A DNA stretch of 64,000 bases from Silene conica. Its lineage: Eukaryota; Streptophyta; Magnoliopsida; Caryophyllales; Caryophyllaceae. Below the pieces are notes generated by a model. It did no database searches, was not told where the DNA came from, and worked only from the letters and a program-made list of their open reading frames with translations. The position numbers were made by a program, and so were the translations under genes. Positions 42,217-54,788 of this stretch are shown one piece after another (positions within the stretch are counted from its first letter, which is position 1; each line of letters opens with the position of its first letter). Where the stretch lies: positions 27,454,001 to 27,518,000 of the forward strand of contig CM055318.2 in the NCBI GenBank assembly GCA_029255685.2. The letters run 5' to 3'.

Positions 42217-43826
42217 ATGTCGACAGTGAAGGGTTTGACATAAAAGATTAGTAAGTTAGAGAAATTCGAAGGTGTGAATTTTAGGAGATGGCATAAAAAG
42301 ATGCATTTTCTTCTTACGACTCTGAAAGTGGTGTACGTTCTGAGCACTCCTGCCCCAGAAGTGGATGATAACAGTACCATAGAGGATTTAAGGAGAAGGA
42401 ACAAGTGGGATAATGACGATTATATATGCAGAGGCCACATCCTAAATGGTATGTCTGATTCCTTGTTTGATATTTATCAGAATATAGGAAGTGCAAAAAA
42501 ATTATGGGATATGTTAGAGTCTAATTATATTGATGAAGATGCTTCAAGCAAAAAGTTTTTGGTCGGTAATTTTATGAATTATAAGATGCTTGATAGTAGA
42601 CCTGTCATGGAACAATACAATGAACTTTTACGTATTTTGGGCCAATTCGCTCAACATAATATGGAGATGCCAGAGTCTATTTCTGTGTCAAGTATTATTG
42701 ACAAACTTCCTCCAAAGTGGAAGGACTTTAAGTATTCTTTAAAGCATAAGAAATAGGAGATGACTCTTGTCGATCTCGGTAAAACTCTGCACATTGAGGA
42801 ATCCTTAAGGGATCAAGAATCTTGGAGAAGTGATACAGGAAATGCATCTGTTAATATGATGGAGCATGGTGAAAGTTCCAATTCCGAGAAAAAGGGTACT
42901 AAACGCCCTAATCCCAGCAATGACAAATCTAACAATACGAACAAAAAGTCGAAGATGGAATGTTGGATTTGTGGTAAAAGTGGTCACTTCAAACGTGATT
43001 GTCGCTATGGGAAAAAGGGAGGAGCGGTAAAGGCAAACAAAGGAAAGTGGCATAAGGATCAGGGGTCTAAGGACCAAGGTCCTTCCCAAAAGCAAGGTAC
43101 GAATTTTGTTCGTGATTTCTTTTCTGATGGAAATTATATTCCATATATTCCTGAAGCATTCTTTATGCAGGATGATGCCGTAGTATGGTGGATTGACTCG
43201 GGAGCCACAAAGCACATTTGCAAAAATCGTGGATGGTTCACAAAGTATGTTCCTGCTGAAGATGGGGATATAATCTATATGGGGAACGAGTCAACCGCTC
43301 CAATTCTCGGAAGAGGCGAAGTTGTATTGTTGTTTAGTTCTGGAAAATCTATTTGTCTTAAGAATGTATTGCATGTACCTACTGTTCGTAAAAACTTAGT
43401 ATCTAGTGGACAATTATCTAAGTGTGGATATAAACAAGTTATAGAATCAGATAGATATGTATTATCTAGATGTGGTTTGTTTATAGGTTTCGGTTATTTA
43501 AACAATGGTATGTTTATGTTAAATCTTAAGTATGATCATGTAAATAATTTGAATAATGATTGTATGAAAGTTAATAATGCTTTGGTTTGTTCCGATGTTG
43601 ATTCATCTTCTTTATGGCATGCTCGTTTAGGCCATGTTCATTATAAACGTTTGTTGTTAATGTCTAAGTATGATTTGATTCCGCCTTTTGATATGACTAC
43701 AAAGAAATGTAATGTTTGTATGTTAAACAAAATTACAAGGCAACCTTTTCCGGGTGTAAAAAGAACTTCTACGTTGTTGGAACTTATTCATACTGATTTA
43801 TGTGATTATCATTCTACTCCATCTGG
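42217..43826 (+). pseudogene. E4 gag, protease and pre-integrase, with two stops
   Basis: The ATG at 42217 starts the gag, but a TAA follows after eight codons (42241-42243). The gag core runs on ('FRRWHKKMHFLLTTLKVVYV', 'DIYQNIGSAKKLWDMLESNY'). A TAG at 42754-42756 stands where Glu is usual. After it come the CCHC knuckle CWICGKSGHFKRDC, the protease site 'WWIDSGATKHIC' and the pre-integrase finger ('LWHARLGHVHYKRL', 'CNVCMLNK'). At 43827 the inverted-repeat arm begins and the open frame runs on into unrelated codons to 43968, which are not pol. Confidence 0.88.
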
Positions 43827-44323
43827 AAATTATTTGGCGCCAAAATTATTTGGCGCCAAAATCCCATTGGGGACCACGTTGCGTCCCCGAACCCCTAAAC
43901 CAGGGCGCTTCGCCCCTGGACCCCGACTCGCTGACCGGGCAGCGAGACCCCCGCATAGTCGTTCGTAAGGCAACTATACCGCGAACTTATAATATAATAG
44001 GCTAGTGTACACTCCGTACTTCCCGAACTAACTTTATTATTTATAAGTTCGCCCGTCTCTGAACCAAACCCAAATTACGAAAAATGAACCGGTAATTACT
44101 CTTAAATTACCAACAAAGTTAGTTCGGGAAGTACGGTAATTACGAAAAATGAACCGATAACAAAGTTGTTGAACCTAATCAGGTTGTAGAAACTCACAAA
44201 ACTACCCCTGAACTTCGTGGAGGAAAAAGGATAAGGAAAAAGAAATCATTTGGAGACGATTTTCAACTTTACTTGGTTGAAGGCTCCAGGGATGAAATAG
44301 GATTACAATATTCATATTGCTAT
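43827..44323 (+). repeat. 497-bp inverted repeat, right arm
   Basis: Reverse complement of 40117-40613. It replaces the integrase of E4: 43827-44160 is the reversed LTR variant with the GC-rich 167-bp insert (two 'ttatttggcgcc' units at its start, then 'gggcgcttcgcccctgg'), and from about 44165 normal pol resumes in E4's own direction. An in-place event that only deleted the integrase does not explain the reversed LTR piece. Confidence 0.85.
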
Positions 44324-44412
44324 CATGTAGATGAGGATCCTAGAACATTAAATGAGGCTATGAAATCTCATGATGCTTCTTTTTAGAAAGAAGCAATAAA
44401 TGATGAAATGGA
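44165..44412 (+). pseudogene. E4 pol linker and start of reverse transcriptase, before E5
   Basis: It reads as a copia linker: basic 'GGKRIRKKKSFGDDFQLYLV', then 'DEDPRTLNEAMKSHDASF', a TAG (44384-44386) where Trp is usual, then 'KEAINDEMD', at which E5 is inserted. The pol frame continues at 52783. Confidence 0.85.
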
Positions 44413-45670
44413 TGTTAGGTTTAACTAGTTGCTCATAAACTAATTTTAGTCATACTAACATAACCTTGTAATTAACATTTTAATATACTTATTAAAACGA
44501 TCTTATGCATGCTAATATATGCGGAAATAAGGAGATGTTGAACCCTTACACACGGTCCAAGTATTTAGCAAGGATGATCCTCCGAGTACCCAAAATAGAA
44601 TACCTCCTTTGGATGCACCAAGACAACCCCTTAACCAACCGAAATCTTGAAGTAGCTAGACTAGAAATCGGTTTCTCCTTAAATAATTCTAATCTCACTT
44701 ATTAGAATAATATATGAATACTATAACAATTGTAGTATTACTAATATAATCATATTATATGAAATATAAAGAGACTAATATTTTAGGGGATTTTATGAGC
44801 TTTCTTACACTAGAAAGACTAGCTCTAGATTAGAATGAATATTAGAAAATATGAACAATTCATTTTTATGTTGGGGTGGGTGAAGTGTGCCGTGAAAAGA
44901 GCTTGGGAAGAGGAGAGGATTGCTCTTTTTGTCTTACCCATAACATAGCCATGCCACCCTAACACTTAGGTATTAAGGCTATATAATGATGGTGTTTTTC
45001 CACACAAAAACACACAATTAAAACCTCTTAAAAAAATCGGCACACTAACCTCCTAAAATGGATTTCCATTTTATAATTTGTCAATTTGTACAATTGTATA
45101 ATCATGTGTGACATATATTGTGTCACAATAATAAGAAACAATTGTTTTAATTTAAAATGCATATTTATCAAATAAATATCATTTTAAATAAATCACTTTT
45201 AACAAATTGACTAGTAATTCATAATTACTAATAAATAAAATGGTCATTTCATTAATCGTCAAAACGATTTACAACACTTGTAGTAATATAAAAATCAGGT
45301 TCATTCTAATTACGACATTTCATAAATATCGTTTAATGTTTGATAATTGATACATTTCAATTTCAAACATAAATCTTACATTAAGATTTAACCTCTAATT
45401 TCTCGATATATGAGTTTAAGGAATATGATCAAATCGTATCAATATACATTTGATCACTTTATCAATTAAGGGAATTGTCCTAAAGGTGTGACCTAAAGGG
45501 ATCAACTGACCACCACCGTCATACGACAGTAATGTCAAACTCTAGCTAGCCAATCATTACCGATTAATGTTGGTCAGTTGACTAATATAAAATCGTATCA
45601 TCCCTTGCGCATTCTTGTTATGAGATTTAATTACGTGATCGCACTATTGTTGAGGACACATTTCCCAACA
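44413..45670 (-). repeat. E5 3' LTR
   Basis: Starts TGTTAGGTTTAAC, ends TTTCCCAACA. It holds the conserved hairpin at 45502-45581 (stem TCAACTGACCA with TGGTCAGTTGA). The 66-residue frame at 44505-44705 is repeated in the other LTR and is chance. Confidence 0.92.
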
Positions 45671-48083
45671 ATCTCCCACTTGTCCTCGACAAGTGTGCGT
45701 CACCAATTCTCTTGTCCTATTACAATCTCCCACTCAATGCAAGATGTCTCTCTGAGGTCGTACTTGCATTTGATCATATCATGAGTGGTTTCCTCGATCT
45801 GGAGAATAACTGTCTGACCGGAATTATCTACCATAGATACCTTCCGAGCGTGGCCACGCATTTCCAGTTAACTTCTCCTCGAGTGGCCCTGAGATTTGAA
45901 CAACCCTGACAAGGGGTGGACAATTTCTATCGCACTACTTCCTTCAACTAGTCACAGTCAGTCACAACCCAAAACAATCCCATTTGACTCCAGTTACGAA
46001 AAGTCGTAGAGAATGGATCAAAGTTATGCCTAAACTGTACCATCTTGGGAGAGTAGTCTTTAGTCTAAGAATTGACTCACAAGAATACTATAGCAGCTCT
46101 CGCCACGACCCGGCTATAAAATTTCCAGAACTCTATAAGCGGTCACATTGCCCGACAGAGTGTCTCTTACAGTCTGCCTATGTGATCGACTAGTCATCAC
46201 ATATGACTCTATGGCACTTGAACTTGCCATCAATCGCCTCACACTCTAGTCGCTTTGAGACGTCACCTCGTGTAAGCGGCTAGGGGCCATACTAAGTCAA
46301 TCCAGTTCACTTATGGGGTTCAATATTGTCTCTTACAACCCATTTGGATTCTGACAAAGTATCTTTTACTTTGAGTTAATCATAACTCAAATGATGTTGT
46401 CATGCAACAATAGTCAATACTATTACATTGCATTTGATGCACAATCATCTATTTGTATTAGTGTTTTGCGAATAACCCTTTATTCATAATTTGCAAAACT
46501 TACAAATTTTGGTCTCCTTTATTTTCATATTATCTCGAAAAATATGATTCTATTTGAGTACATATCTAGAACTCTTTCTAGATTTTGAGTTTCCTTTCCG
46601 GAGGAAAGCTCCCACTGTTATCTTATAACTTGTGACGTATCGATATACTGGAGGGATTAAAATCACTCTCTACAGTCACTCATGTACTGAATCTATATTG
46701 TAGTTTATATATGATTTCATCAATCTAATAATTTTCATTCATCTTGGCTATTTGATAATGGTTTTATTCATCATTATGAATAACGTATCCAACCATTCTA
46801 ATTTCTAATGGGCTACCTTTTATTATCCATATAATAAACCTTCCCGTAAAGCTCCATCATCTTATGATATATGGTATTTGATCATCTAGAATTGAAAACC
46901 TCTTATTCTTTACACCTTAAAGAATCACCCATTCTCTCTAAATGGTAGGCTTAATTCTTTTAATGAAAATTGCTCCCACTAAAATCAATATCTCTCGATA
47001 TCTTAAATGAACCTTTCATTTCACGCATGTTAAACTATTACTCGAATCATTATCACTATCACTATCCCTATAGTGATCTGTTTCCATTCAATCAATCATC
47101 ACCCTCTTTTCATGTCTTCGTTTCCTCGAGACGAATATGACATGATAATCCCTTATAACTACATTGAGAGGATTGAGATGATTTCTTCTCTTTTATCTTA
47201 TAAATTTAGAAAAATCATTTATTAAGGAACCGGTCTTTCCTCCCGTATAGATAGATGATTTCTCCTCTATTATCTTATAATCTTTAAGAAATCATTATCT
47301 CAAGGAGCCGATATTCCTTCCGAATTTACACGGGGTTTCATGTCTCCTCTCTTGAAACAATGAACATAAAGAACCTTTCTTCGAGTGTCCTCCCGTAGTT
47401 TCTTCAGTGTCCTCTCGTAGTTTCTTCAAATCATTTAGGGATCTTCTTAAGACTCCCATATAGGAATCTTCTCTAAGATCCTTTATTTTCATCATTGGTT
47501 TGCGAGCGAAATATTTTCTCCCACTCTATCCTTCTAACAATAACCTTTATTCGTATAAGGATAGCTATTTCGATTAACCAATGCATATGAATGTTTGAAG
47601 TTTTATAGGTGTGATGAATACATTCTCATTTTCACTTAAAATGAAAATCTTATAATGAACTAATATAGTCTCATTTTGATTGAAAGTATCTCATGGGGTG
47701 TAGTTCTCCGTTTTAATCAACTCTTTGATTATATTATACTTGATCGTATCAATATTTATTGATTAGATCACTATTATTCATGTTTTAACAAGGCATGCAA
47801 TTTATTTGATAAATCAAAACATTGATTAAGAACAAAAGTAGTGACTCGGGTTGAAAACCAAGTCACCAATATCCAAAATTACAACCATTGTCTTAGGATT
47901 TTAATCCTTGTCTTACAAGAAAATAAATTGTTCCATAAATAAAGTGCAAAATATGAAAGAAGACGATATGAAAATTAGAGGCTAGCTCTTCAAGTCTTCA
48001 ATCAATTTGGATGCTACCATAGCCATCCAAATAAGGAACTTCAAGCTTCCTTCTCCTTGCCCTTATCTTTATAAGATGCCCCT
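45671..48083 (-). other. E5 interior between gag and 3' LTR, no readable pol
   Basis: The polypurine run (minus strand AGTGGGAGAT) touches the LTR. Next come the hairpin CACTTGTC/GACAAGTG (45677-45684, 45688-45695) and the palindrome GCGTGGCCACGC (45848-45859), both shared with E1. Further in are scattered 'ctcccact' motifs (46610, 46974, 47518) and local duplications. A 22-bp tandem pair 'agtgtcctc(c/t)cgtagtttcttc' lies near 47386-47430, and a longer imperfect pair lies near 47170-47300. No reverse transcriptase or integrase motif can be read. Confidence 0.75.
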
Positions 48084-49064
48084 TTAAAACAATTTAAAAG
48101 GGGCGTGATAGTCAACAACTTGTATCGCCATACAAAAGTTAACAAAAGAACATGAAAGTAAACGAGAATTATAAACTACGGCGGTTGCCTTCCCATTTTT
48201 GAGATCGCTTAAGTATTTGGGGCAATTTCTCTTCCAATGACCGATCCTCGTGCAATAATGGCACTTGTCTTGCTCTTTAGAAGACGAGGTGGAAGCGCCT
48301 TTCGAAAAGGTCTTTTCTTTGGTCGCTTTGGGCTTGAACGTTTTCTTGCCCTTGCCTTTCGAGGCATTCCTCTTGAAGCTCGTTTTTCCCTTCTTTTCGA
48401 TGTTTAGAACATCCTTGGTGGAACTTTCATGAAGTCCCATGTCCCTTTCGGCTTGGATGAGCATCTTATGCAACTCTTCCAATGAGGTCTCTTGGTTTCG
48501 CATATTGAAATTCACCCGGAATTGAGCATACGCCTTAACCTTATTGAGCGAGTGAAGAACTCGGTCAATAATTAGAGAGTCGGGAATGTCAACATTTTGA
48601 GCTTTTAGAGTCTCCGCGAGCTCAACGAGTTTGAGCACATGAGGGCTTATCTTTTGCCCTTCCTTATAAGTAATGTCAAAGAAGGCGGAAGCCGCCTCAT
48701 ATTGAATTACCCTAGGAGTTTGCGAAAACATGGTCGCAAGCTTGGTGTATATCTCATACGATGTGGTCAACTTTATCATACTCCTTTGGAGATCCGGCTC
48801 CATGGAGAAGATGAGCACATTTTTAAAAGCGGAGGACTCTTTCATGTAGGCTTCATAGGCCTCACGAGTTCCGTTCGTGGAACGAGCGGTTGGAGCGGGA
48901 GGAGCGGCTTCGGATAGGTAACGACTCTTATCGTCACCTTGAGCGGCCAAAAGCAATTGCGCATCCCAATCCTTAAAATTGGAACCATGCTTATCGAGTT
49001 TGCAACGATCCATAAAGGATCGGAGCCATGATACGTTAATGAGAGGTGGAGCGTTGGTTGCCAT
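48084..49064 (-). CDS. E5 gag polyprotein (326 aa), intact
   Basis: Gag forms the particle that packages element RNA. The single frame starts at the ATG at 49064. Residues about 10-200 are the copia UBN2-type gag domain ('LDKHGSNFKDWDAQLLLAAQ', 'SYEIYTKLATMF', 'VIQYEAASAFFDI', 'SLEELHKMLIQAERDM'). A Lys-rich linker follows ('KGKGKKTFKPKATKEKTF'), and then the knuckle CHYCTRIGHWKRNC near residue 275. The frame ends about 40 residues later, where an autonomous element would lead into protease. It has no stop or shift, unlike every other retrotransposon gag in the window, which fits recent activity. The alternative of a host gene is unlikely because it sits between primer site and polypurine tract of one element. 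Confidence 0.88.
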   Translation of the reverse strand: MATNAPPLINVSWLRSFMDRCKLDKHGSNFKDWDAQLLLAAQGDDKSRYLSEAAPPAPTARSTNGTREAYEAYMKESSAFKNVLIFSMEPDLQRSMIKLTTSYEIYTKLATMFSQTPRVIQYEAASAFFDITYKEGQKISPHVLKLVELAETLKAQNVDIPDSLIIDRVLHSLNKVKAYAQFRVNFNMRNQETSLEELHKMLIQAERDMGLHESSTKDVLNIEKKGKTSFKRNASKGKGKKTFKPKATKEKTFSKGASTSSSKEQDKCHYCTRIGHWKRNCPKYLSDLKNGKATAVVYNSRLLSCSFVNFCMAIQVVDYHAPFKLF

Positions 49065-51503
49065 AGTCGATGTTGAAAATTAAACTACAATAATAAAAGG
49101 AAAAACAACATCATTTTTAAATTCATAATTTAAACTAAAAACTTTAAGTTTAGTTATATATATTTACTTAATGATCTCTTACCCAATTAAGTAAACAATC
49201 CCGAGACCCAAACCCATACTAATCCGGGCACGGTATAGCCGATTCAACCCGTATCGGTATAATTTGGTGGATTAACGCTTTAATCGGTTCTACTCTTAGA
49301 ACTCTCGGTCGATAATTTTCTTAAAATTATCTTTAGCCCGAACTTATTGCAACTACGGTTACGAATACTTTCGTTGAGATCAACCAAATTTCAAGGTGTA
49401 ATCTTATTACCCCACTTACCCAACGTGACAATTTTAGTACCCCGGTGTAGCCGAGCCTACGTTCTTGTGAAGAAGGGATTCATGGGTCCGTACTTTTTGG
49501 TAAGGCTAAGTCTCAATATTTATATGTAAGAGATCTAGTCAAATTATTATCTATCTCCGTTTAAGTGAACTAAGTCGGTGAATTATCGATAAAATAAAAG
49601 ACTAGGTCGACTAGGTCGAAACATGCATGATACGATGTATGACGATTTGGCTATGCATGCAAACATATAAAAGCAAATAAAAGCATAAAAATAAACCCTA
49701 GTATGGCCTTTCCTAGAAAAGAAATAACAAAGTACAAATTCGGAAACCAACTCCTTTGGTCCCTTGAACTTCACGTGGCACGCACTTCGAGGTAAACACC
49801 GTCTTGATCGGAACTCCTTTCCGAATGGCACCGTCTTCAAGGAACTCCGGATTTTACAAATATTACAACTTTTCTAGTCTACTTTATACATTATAAAATA
49901 GAAATAAATTACAATTGGGTGATACGAGATCACAAAATTACAACCGAATCGGTAACCCCTTACATTACGGGAAATACCGATTTAAAAGCTAAGGCCATAC
50001 TAAGTAAATTACATAATTCCCAAAATTACGTAAAAATAAATCATGACATTCATAATATAAATATGCAATGCTTATATAAATATGAATTAACATGCAAATC
50101 CTAAGCCAAATCGTCCTATTTAAAACACTTATTTAAATAGTTATCGTAAACCTCGGTTTTTATGGAATTGCGTGTTTTAACGTTTAACAACACTATGCAT
50201 TAAATGAAACGGTTTTCATTCTTAAGTTAATCATCCTAACTCGTATAGGATTCAAAATTTAGTCTTACTCAAACTTTGAACATGAATTAACTTAATATAT
50301 TTTAATATTGATCGGTATTACTCGGTTTTTCGGGAAAAATAATATAAAATTCAAAAGAGACATTAAAATTTCGAAAATTCAAAATTCAAATTTTGAAAAA
50401 TCCAGAATGTTCTTAAAATTTTCAGAAAGTTAAAATATTAGTATTTTATACGGTTTTATTATTATTTCGAAAATAACACGTAAACGAGCAATTTAAGTCG
50501 GAAAATTCAATAATTAACTTCATAAATGCAAATTAAATACTAATAATATTTTTATACCTTCCAAAACCCTTTTAAGAACACAAGATGGACAGAAAATTAA
50601 ATGGCACATTGCCCCATAGCCGAAATTTTAAAGCATGCCTCCTTTTATTTAATTTTAAATGCTACTTTTAACAAAACAAAATTAAATCAATACAAATCAA
50701 ATCTGAAACTTTAGGCTCCCAAGAATATTTTCATGATGAACATATCACATATGACTAATATGGGTTACATTTTCGGCCATTTTTAACAACATTTGCAAAT
50801 TTTAACGATTTACGTCATATATCGTACGATTTTAACCCTTAAAATTATTTCTCAAGCATAAAATAAGATAAAATTCTCGAAAATTTTATACATGCTGGAA
50901 ATAATATATATGACATCGTGTTAAATTTTTATGGCCAAATTCCAACTTAAACTATTAAAGTCGAAATTATGTCACTAATTACCCGATTTTTACATTAAAA
51001 ATCTATAATATTGCAATATTTGAGATAAATTTCTGGAAAATTCAACATAAATTTTAAATATTGCATGTGACATCCTCATAAATTTTTATAGTCAAATTCA
51101 CAATATAACTATTTTAACCCATTTTTATTCATCTTATAGCATTTTAACACTTAAAATTCATATCACACGTTTTATAAGTCCATAATTTACGAAAATTCAT
51201 ATTCATATTATAGAAAATACATGTGATAACATACTGAAAAATCTCGGCCAGAAACTTATTTTAGCTATTTTTCCCGAAATTAATCATTTTTAACCATTAA
51301 AACGTATTAAAAACCGAAATTAAAATACCAATGATCAATATTCATGCAAAAATTATTCCAAATATTCTAAATCATATTAGAAAACAGTAGGTATCATGCT
51401 ATATAAATTTCGTGCATATCATATATCAAAACGAAAATTTCAAGTTTTATTTAGTTATCCTAATAACTCCGTAAAAACGAAAACGGAAAGCATGCAAACA
51501 ACC
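49065..51503 (-). other. E5 leader
   Basis: A long AT-rich untranslated leader between primer site and gag. The block 49170-49510 is conserved with E1 (14550-14930), including 'ccacttacccaacgt' and 'gaagaagggattcat'. No other frame is supported. Such length is unusual for copia and leaves room for packaging signals. Confidence 0.65.
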
Positions 51504-51505
51504 TG

Positions 51506-51517
51506 GCTCTGATACCA
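51506..51517 (-). promoter_or_regulatory. E5 primer binding site (tRNA-Met type)
   Basis: On the minus strand TGGTATCAGAGC, two bases from the LTR end at 51520. Confidence 0.88.
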
Positions 51518-51519
51518 AT

Positions 51520-52777
51520 TGTTAGGTTTAACTAGTTGCTCATAAATTAATTTTAGTCATACTAACATAACCTTGTAATTAACATTTTAATATACTTATT
51601 AAAACGATCTTATGCATGCTAATATATGCGGAAATAAGGAGATGTTGAACCCTTACACACGGTCCAAGTATTTAGCAAGGATGATCCTCCGAGTACCCAA
51701 AATAGAATACCTCCTTTGGATGCACCAAGACAACCCCTTAACCAACCGAAATCTTGAAGTAGCTAGACTAGAAATCGGTTTCTCCTTAAATAATTCTAAT
51801 CTCACTTATTAGAATAATATATGAATACTATAACAATTGTAGTATTACTAATATAATCATATTATATGAAATATAAAGAGACTAATATTTTAGGGGATTT
51901 TATGAGCTTTCTTACACTAGAAAGACTAGCTCTAGATTAGAATGAATATTAGAAAATATGAACAATTCATTTTTATGTTGGGGTGGGTGAAGTGTGCCGT
52001 GAAAAGAGCTTGGGAAGAGGAGAGGATTGCTCTTTTTGTCTTACCCATAACATAGCCATGCCACCCTAACACTTAGGTATTAAGGCTATATAATGATGGT
52101 GTTTTTCCACACAAAAACACACAATTAAAACCTCTTAAAAAAATCGGCACACTAACCTCCTAAAATGGATTTCCATTTTATAATTTGTCAATTTGTACAA
52201 TTGTATAATCATGTGTGACATATATTGTGTCACAATAATAAGAAACAATTGTTTTAATTTAAAATGCATATTTATCAAATAAATATCATTTTAAATAAAT
52301 CACTTTTAACAAATTGACTAGTAATTCATAATTACTAATAAATAAAATGGTCATTTCATTAATCGTCAAAACGATTTACAACACTTGTAGTAATATAAAA
52401 ATCAGGTTCATTCTAATTACGACATTTCATAAATATCGTTTAATGTTTGATAATTGATACATTTCAATTTCAAACATAAATCTTACATTAAGATTTAACC
52501 TCTAATTTCTCGATATATGAGTTTAAGGAATATGATCAAATCGTATCAATATACATTTGATCACTTTATCAATTAAGGGAATTGTCCTAAAGGTGTGACC
52601 TAAAGGGATCAACTGACCACCACCGTCATACGACAGTAATGTCAAACTCTAGCTAGCCAATCATTACCGATTAATGTTGGTCAGTTGACTAATATAAAAT
52701 CGTATCATCCCTTGCGCATTCTTGTTATGAGATTTAATTACGTGATCGCACTATTGTTGAGGACACATTTCCCAACA
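51520..52777 (-). repeat. E5 5' LTR
   Basis: Same length as the other LTR. It holds the hairpin at 52609-52688. The plus-strand frame beginning at 52685 runs through the LTR end into E4 pol only because both happen to be open. Confidence 0.92.
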
Positions 52778-52782
52778 ATGGA

Positions 52783-54247
52783 CTCAATTGTCGGAAATAA
52801 TACTTGGGTTTTAGAAGATCTCCCTCGTGGTTGCAAACCTTTGGGTTGCAAATGGATTTTCAAAAGGAAAATGAAGGTGGATGGCACAATTGACAAATAT
52901 AAAGCTCGATTAGTCATCCAAGGCTTTCGGCAAAAACAAGGTATTGATAATTTTGATACCTATGCGCCAGTCGCTCGTATCTCCACTATTAGGCTGTTAA
53001 TTGCATTAGCTGCCATTAACAATCTAGTGATCCATCAAATGGATGTTAAGACTGCATTCTTAAATGGGGATTTAGACGAAGAAATTTATATGAAACAACC
53101 AGAAGGTTTTATTATGCCGGGTAATGAGCATAAGGTATGCAAATTAATTAAATCATTGTATGGACTTAAACAAGCTCCTAAACAATGGCATCATAAATTT
53201 GATGAAACAGTTTTGTCTAACGGTTTTCAACTTAACCAGTCAGACAAATGTGTATATAGCAAATTTGATACTGCTGGTAATGGCGTAATCATATGTCTAT
53301 ATGTCGATGATATGTTGATCTTTGGTACTAGCCAAAATCAAGTAGATATTTGCAAACAATTTCTGTCTTCTAAATTTGCAATGAAGGATATGGGAATAGC
53401 TGATGTGATTCTTGGAATCAAAATAAAGCGGAGTGACAAAGAAATTTCGCTGACTCAATCTCACTATATTGAGAAAGTATTGAACAAGTTTAATTGTCAT
53501 AATAGTACTCCAGCTTTAACTCCCATGGAACCTGGTTTGAAACTTGTACCAAATACCGGTTTACCTGTTTCTCAGCTCGAGTACTCTCGAGTAATTGGAT
53601 GTCTAATGTATGCTATGACATGCACTAGACCGGATATAGCTTTTGTAGTAGGCAAACTTAGTCGATACACGAAAAATCCTGGTACTCTTCACTGGCAAGC
53701 TATAAATCGTGTATTGAGGTATCTAAAAGCTACCCAAAGCTTTGGATTGACATATGTGGGTAATCCTTCGGTTCTAGAAGGATATTCTGATGCTAGCTGG
53801 ATTAGTAATATTGAGGATCATTCTTCAACAAGTGGCTGGGTGTTTTTGCTTGGGGGAGGTGCCATATCTTGGGCATCCAAAAAGCAAACATGCATTTCAG
53901 GTTCAACCATGGAGTCAGAATTTATTGCCTTGGCATCAGCCGAAAAAGAGGCAGAGTGGCTAAGAAATTTAGTTTACGAAATTCCATTATGGCCAAAACC
54001 AATCTCAACCATAGCTATACATTGTGATAGTGCAGCTACACTAGCTAAAGCATATAGTCAAGTTTACAATGGTAAATCTAGACATTTGGGTGTCAGACAT
54101 AGCTCAGTACGTGAGCTGATAACTGATGGAGTAATATCAGTTATTTTTGTGAGATCTCAAAATAATTTAGCTGATCATTTGACCAAGGCATTGGCTAAGG
54201 ACTTAGTAATAAAGTCGGTTGACGGGATGGGTCTAAAACCCGTATAA
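52783..54247 (+). pseudogene. E4 reverse transcriptase and RNase H (open, but cut from its 5' part)
   Basis: About 488 codons without a stop. Reverse transcriptase: 'NNTWVLEDLPRGCKPLGCKW', 'YAPVARISTIRLLIALAAI', 'QMDVKTAFLNGDL' (first Asp), 'SLYGLKQAPKQW', 'IICLYVDDMLIFG' (YVDD), 'RPDIAFVVGKLSRYTKNPG'. RNase H: 'YSDASWISNI', '[16 protein letters not shown]', 'IHCDSAATLAKA', 'VRHSSVRELI'. All key acids are visible. Its first half lies left of E5 and the integrase is gone, so it cannot act as part of a full pol protein. The shared 3' half recurs at 40644-41177. Confidence 0.88.
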
Positions 54248-54788
54248 ATCTTTTGCATTAGGATACCCAATTCCCCTTTAAAACGACTTTAGAGGCAGAT
54301 TTCAATGTGGAAGGCCTATTGCTTAAAGATTGGAACACATAATTTATATCCCGGAAGTATGTGTTTGGACCTGCATGTTGTAAGATTGAAGTTTAACTTC
54401 TTAATTGATCTTTTGAAAAAGTGTGCTTGCAGGAACATGATGAAAAGAATCAACCTATGTGAACATGAAGTAAGCCGCTTCAAGGGAGTTTGGGTTTGGC
54501 TCCTCAAATGTTCATGAATAGATATAGGAGACTAGATAGGCTTGTAAATAAGTGTCGGTTATTTGTAACTTTTGGAGTAAATTTAATTTATGTGTGAATT
54601 ATCTTCATGTATTCAATATGTGTAAAAGGGTTCAATGCTTAGTCACACCCTAATACTCGAATATTTGGAATGTATAATTTCACTAAGTGAAAATTCAATC
54701 TTCGTGACATTTTCATTTATGCATAAATTGGTACATTTGTTTGGATTATTTATTTTAAACCTAGAATTACGCTTAAATGGGGAAGGAA
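54248..54788 (+). other. E4 3' untranslated tail and polypurine tract
   Basis: Non-coding tail between pol and LTR, matching 41178-41718; it ends in the polypurine run aaatggggaagga. A 70-residue frame in it is not supported. Confidence 0.75.

Larger units (their letters stand above)
44413..52777 (-). mobile_element. E5: gag-only LTR retrotransposon (TR-GAG-like), 8365 bp
   Basis: LTRs of exactly 1258 bp (44413-45670, 51520-52777) run TG to CA and lie between the perfect target duplication ATGGA (44408-44412, 52778-52782). I noticed one LTR mismatch (ataaact/ataaatt). On the minus strand come 5' LTR, tRNA-Met primer site, a 2.4-kb leader, an intact gag of 326 codons, about 2.4 kb with no readable enzyme, and the polypurine run. 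Gag without pol is the layout known as TR-GAG. A decayed RNase H trace may survive near 46560-46640 ('NSGS' block). It shares LTR hairpin, leader and palindromes with E1, so the two are related. It is among the youngest insertions in the window and must have used pol from elsewhere. Confidence 0.92.

Noticed and set aside
43831..43968. C-terminal extension of the E4 pol frame into the inverted-repeat arm
   Set aside because: It reads a reversed LTR variant; the codons have no relation to integrase.
52685..52782. N-terminal extension of the E4 reverse transcriptase frame
   Set aside because: It is translated E5 LTR; the real pol frame starts beyond the target duplication.
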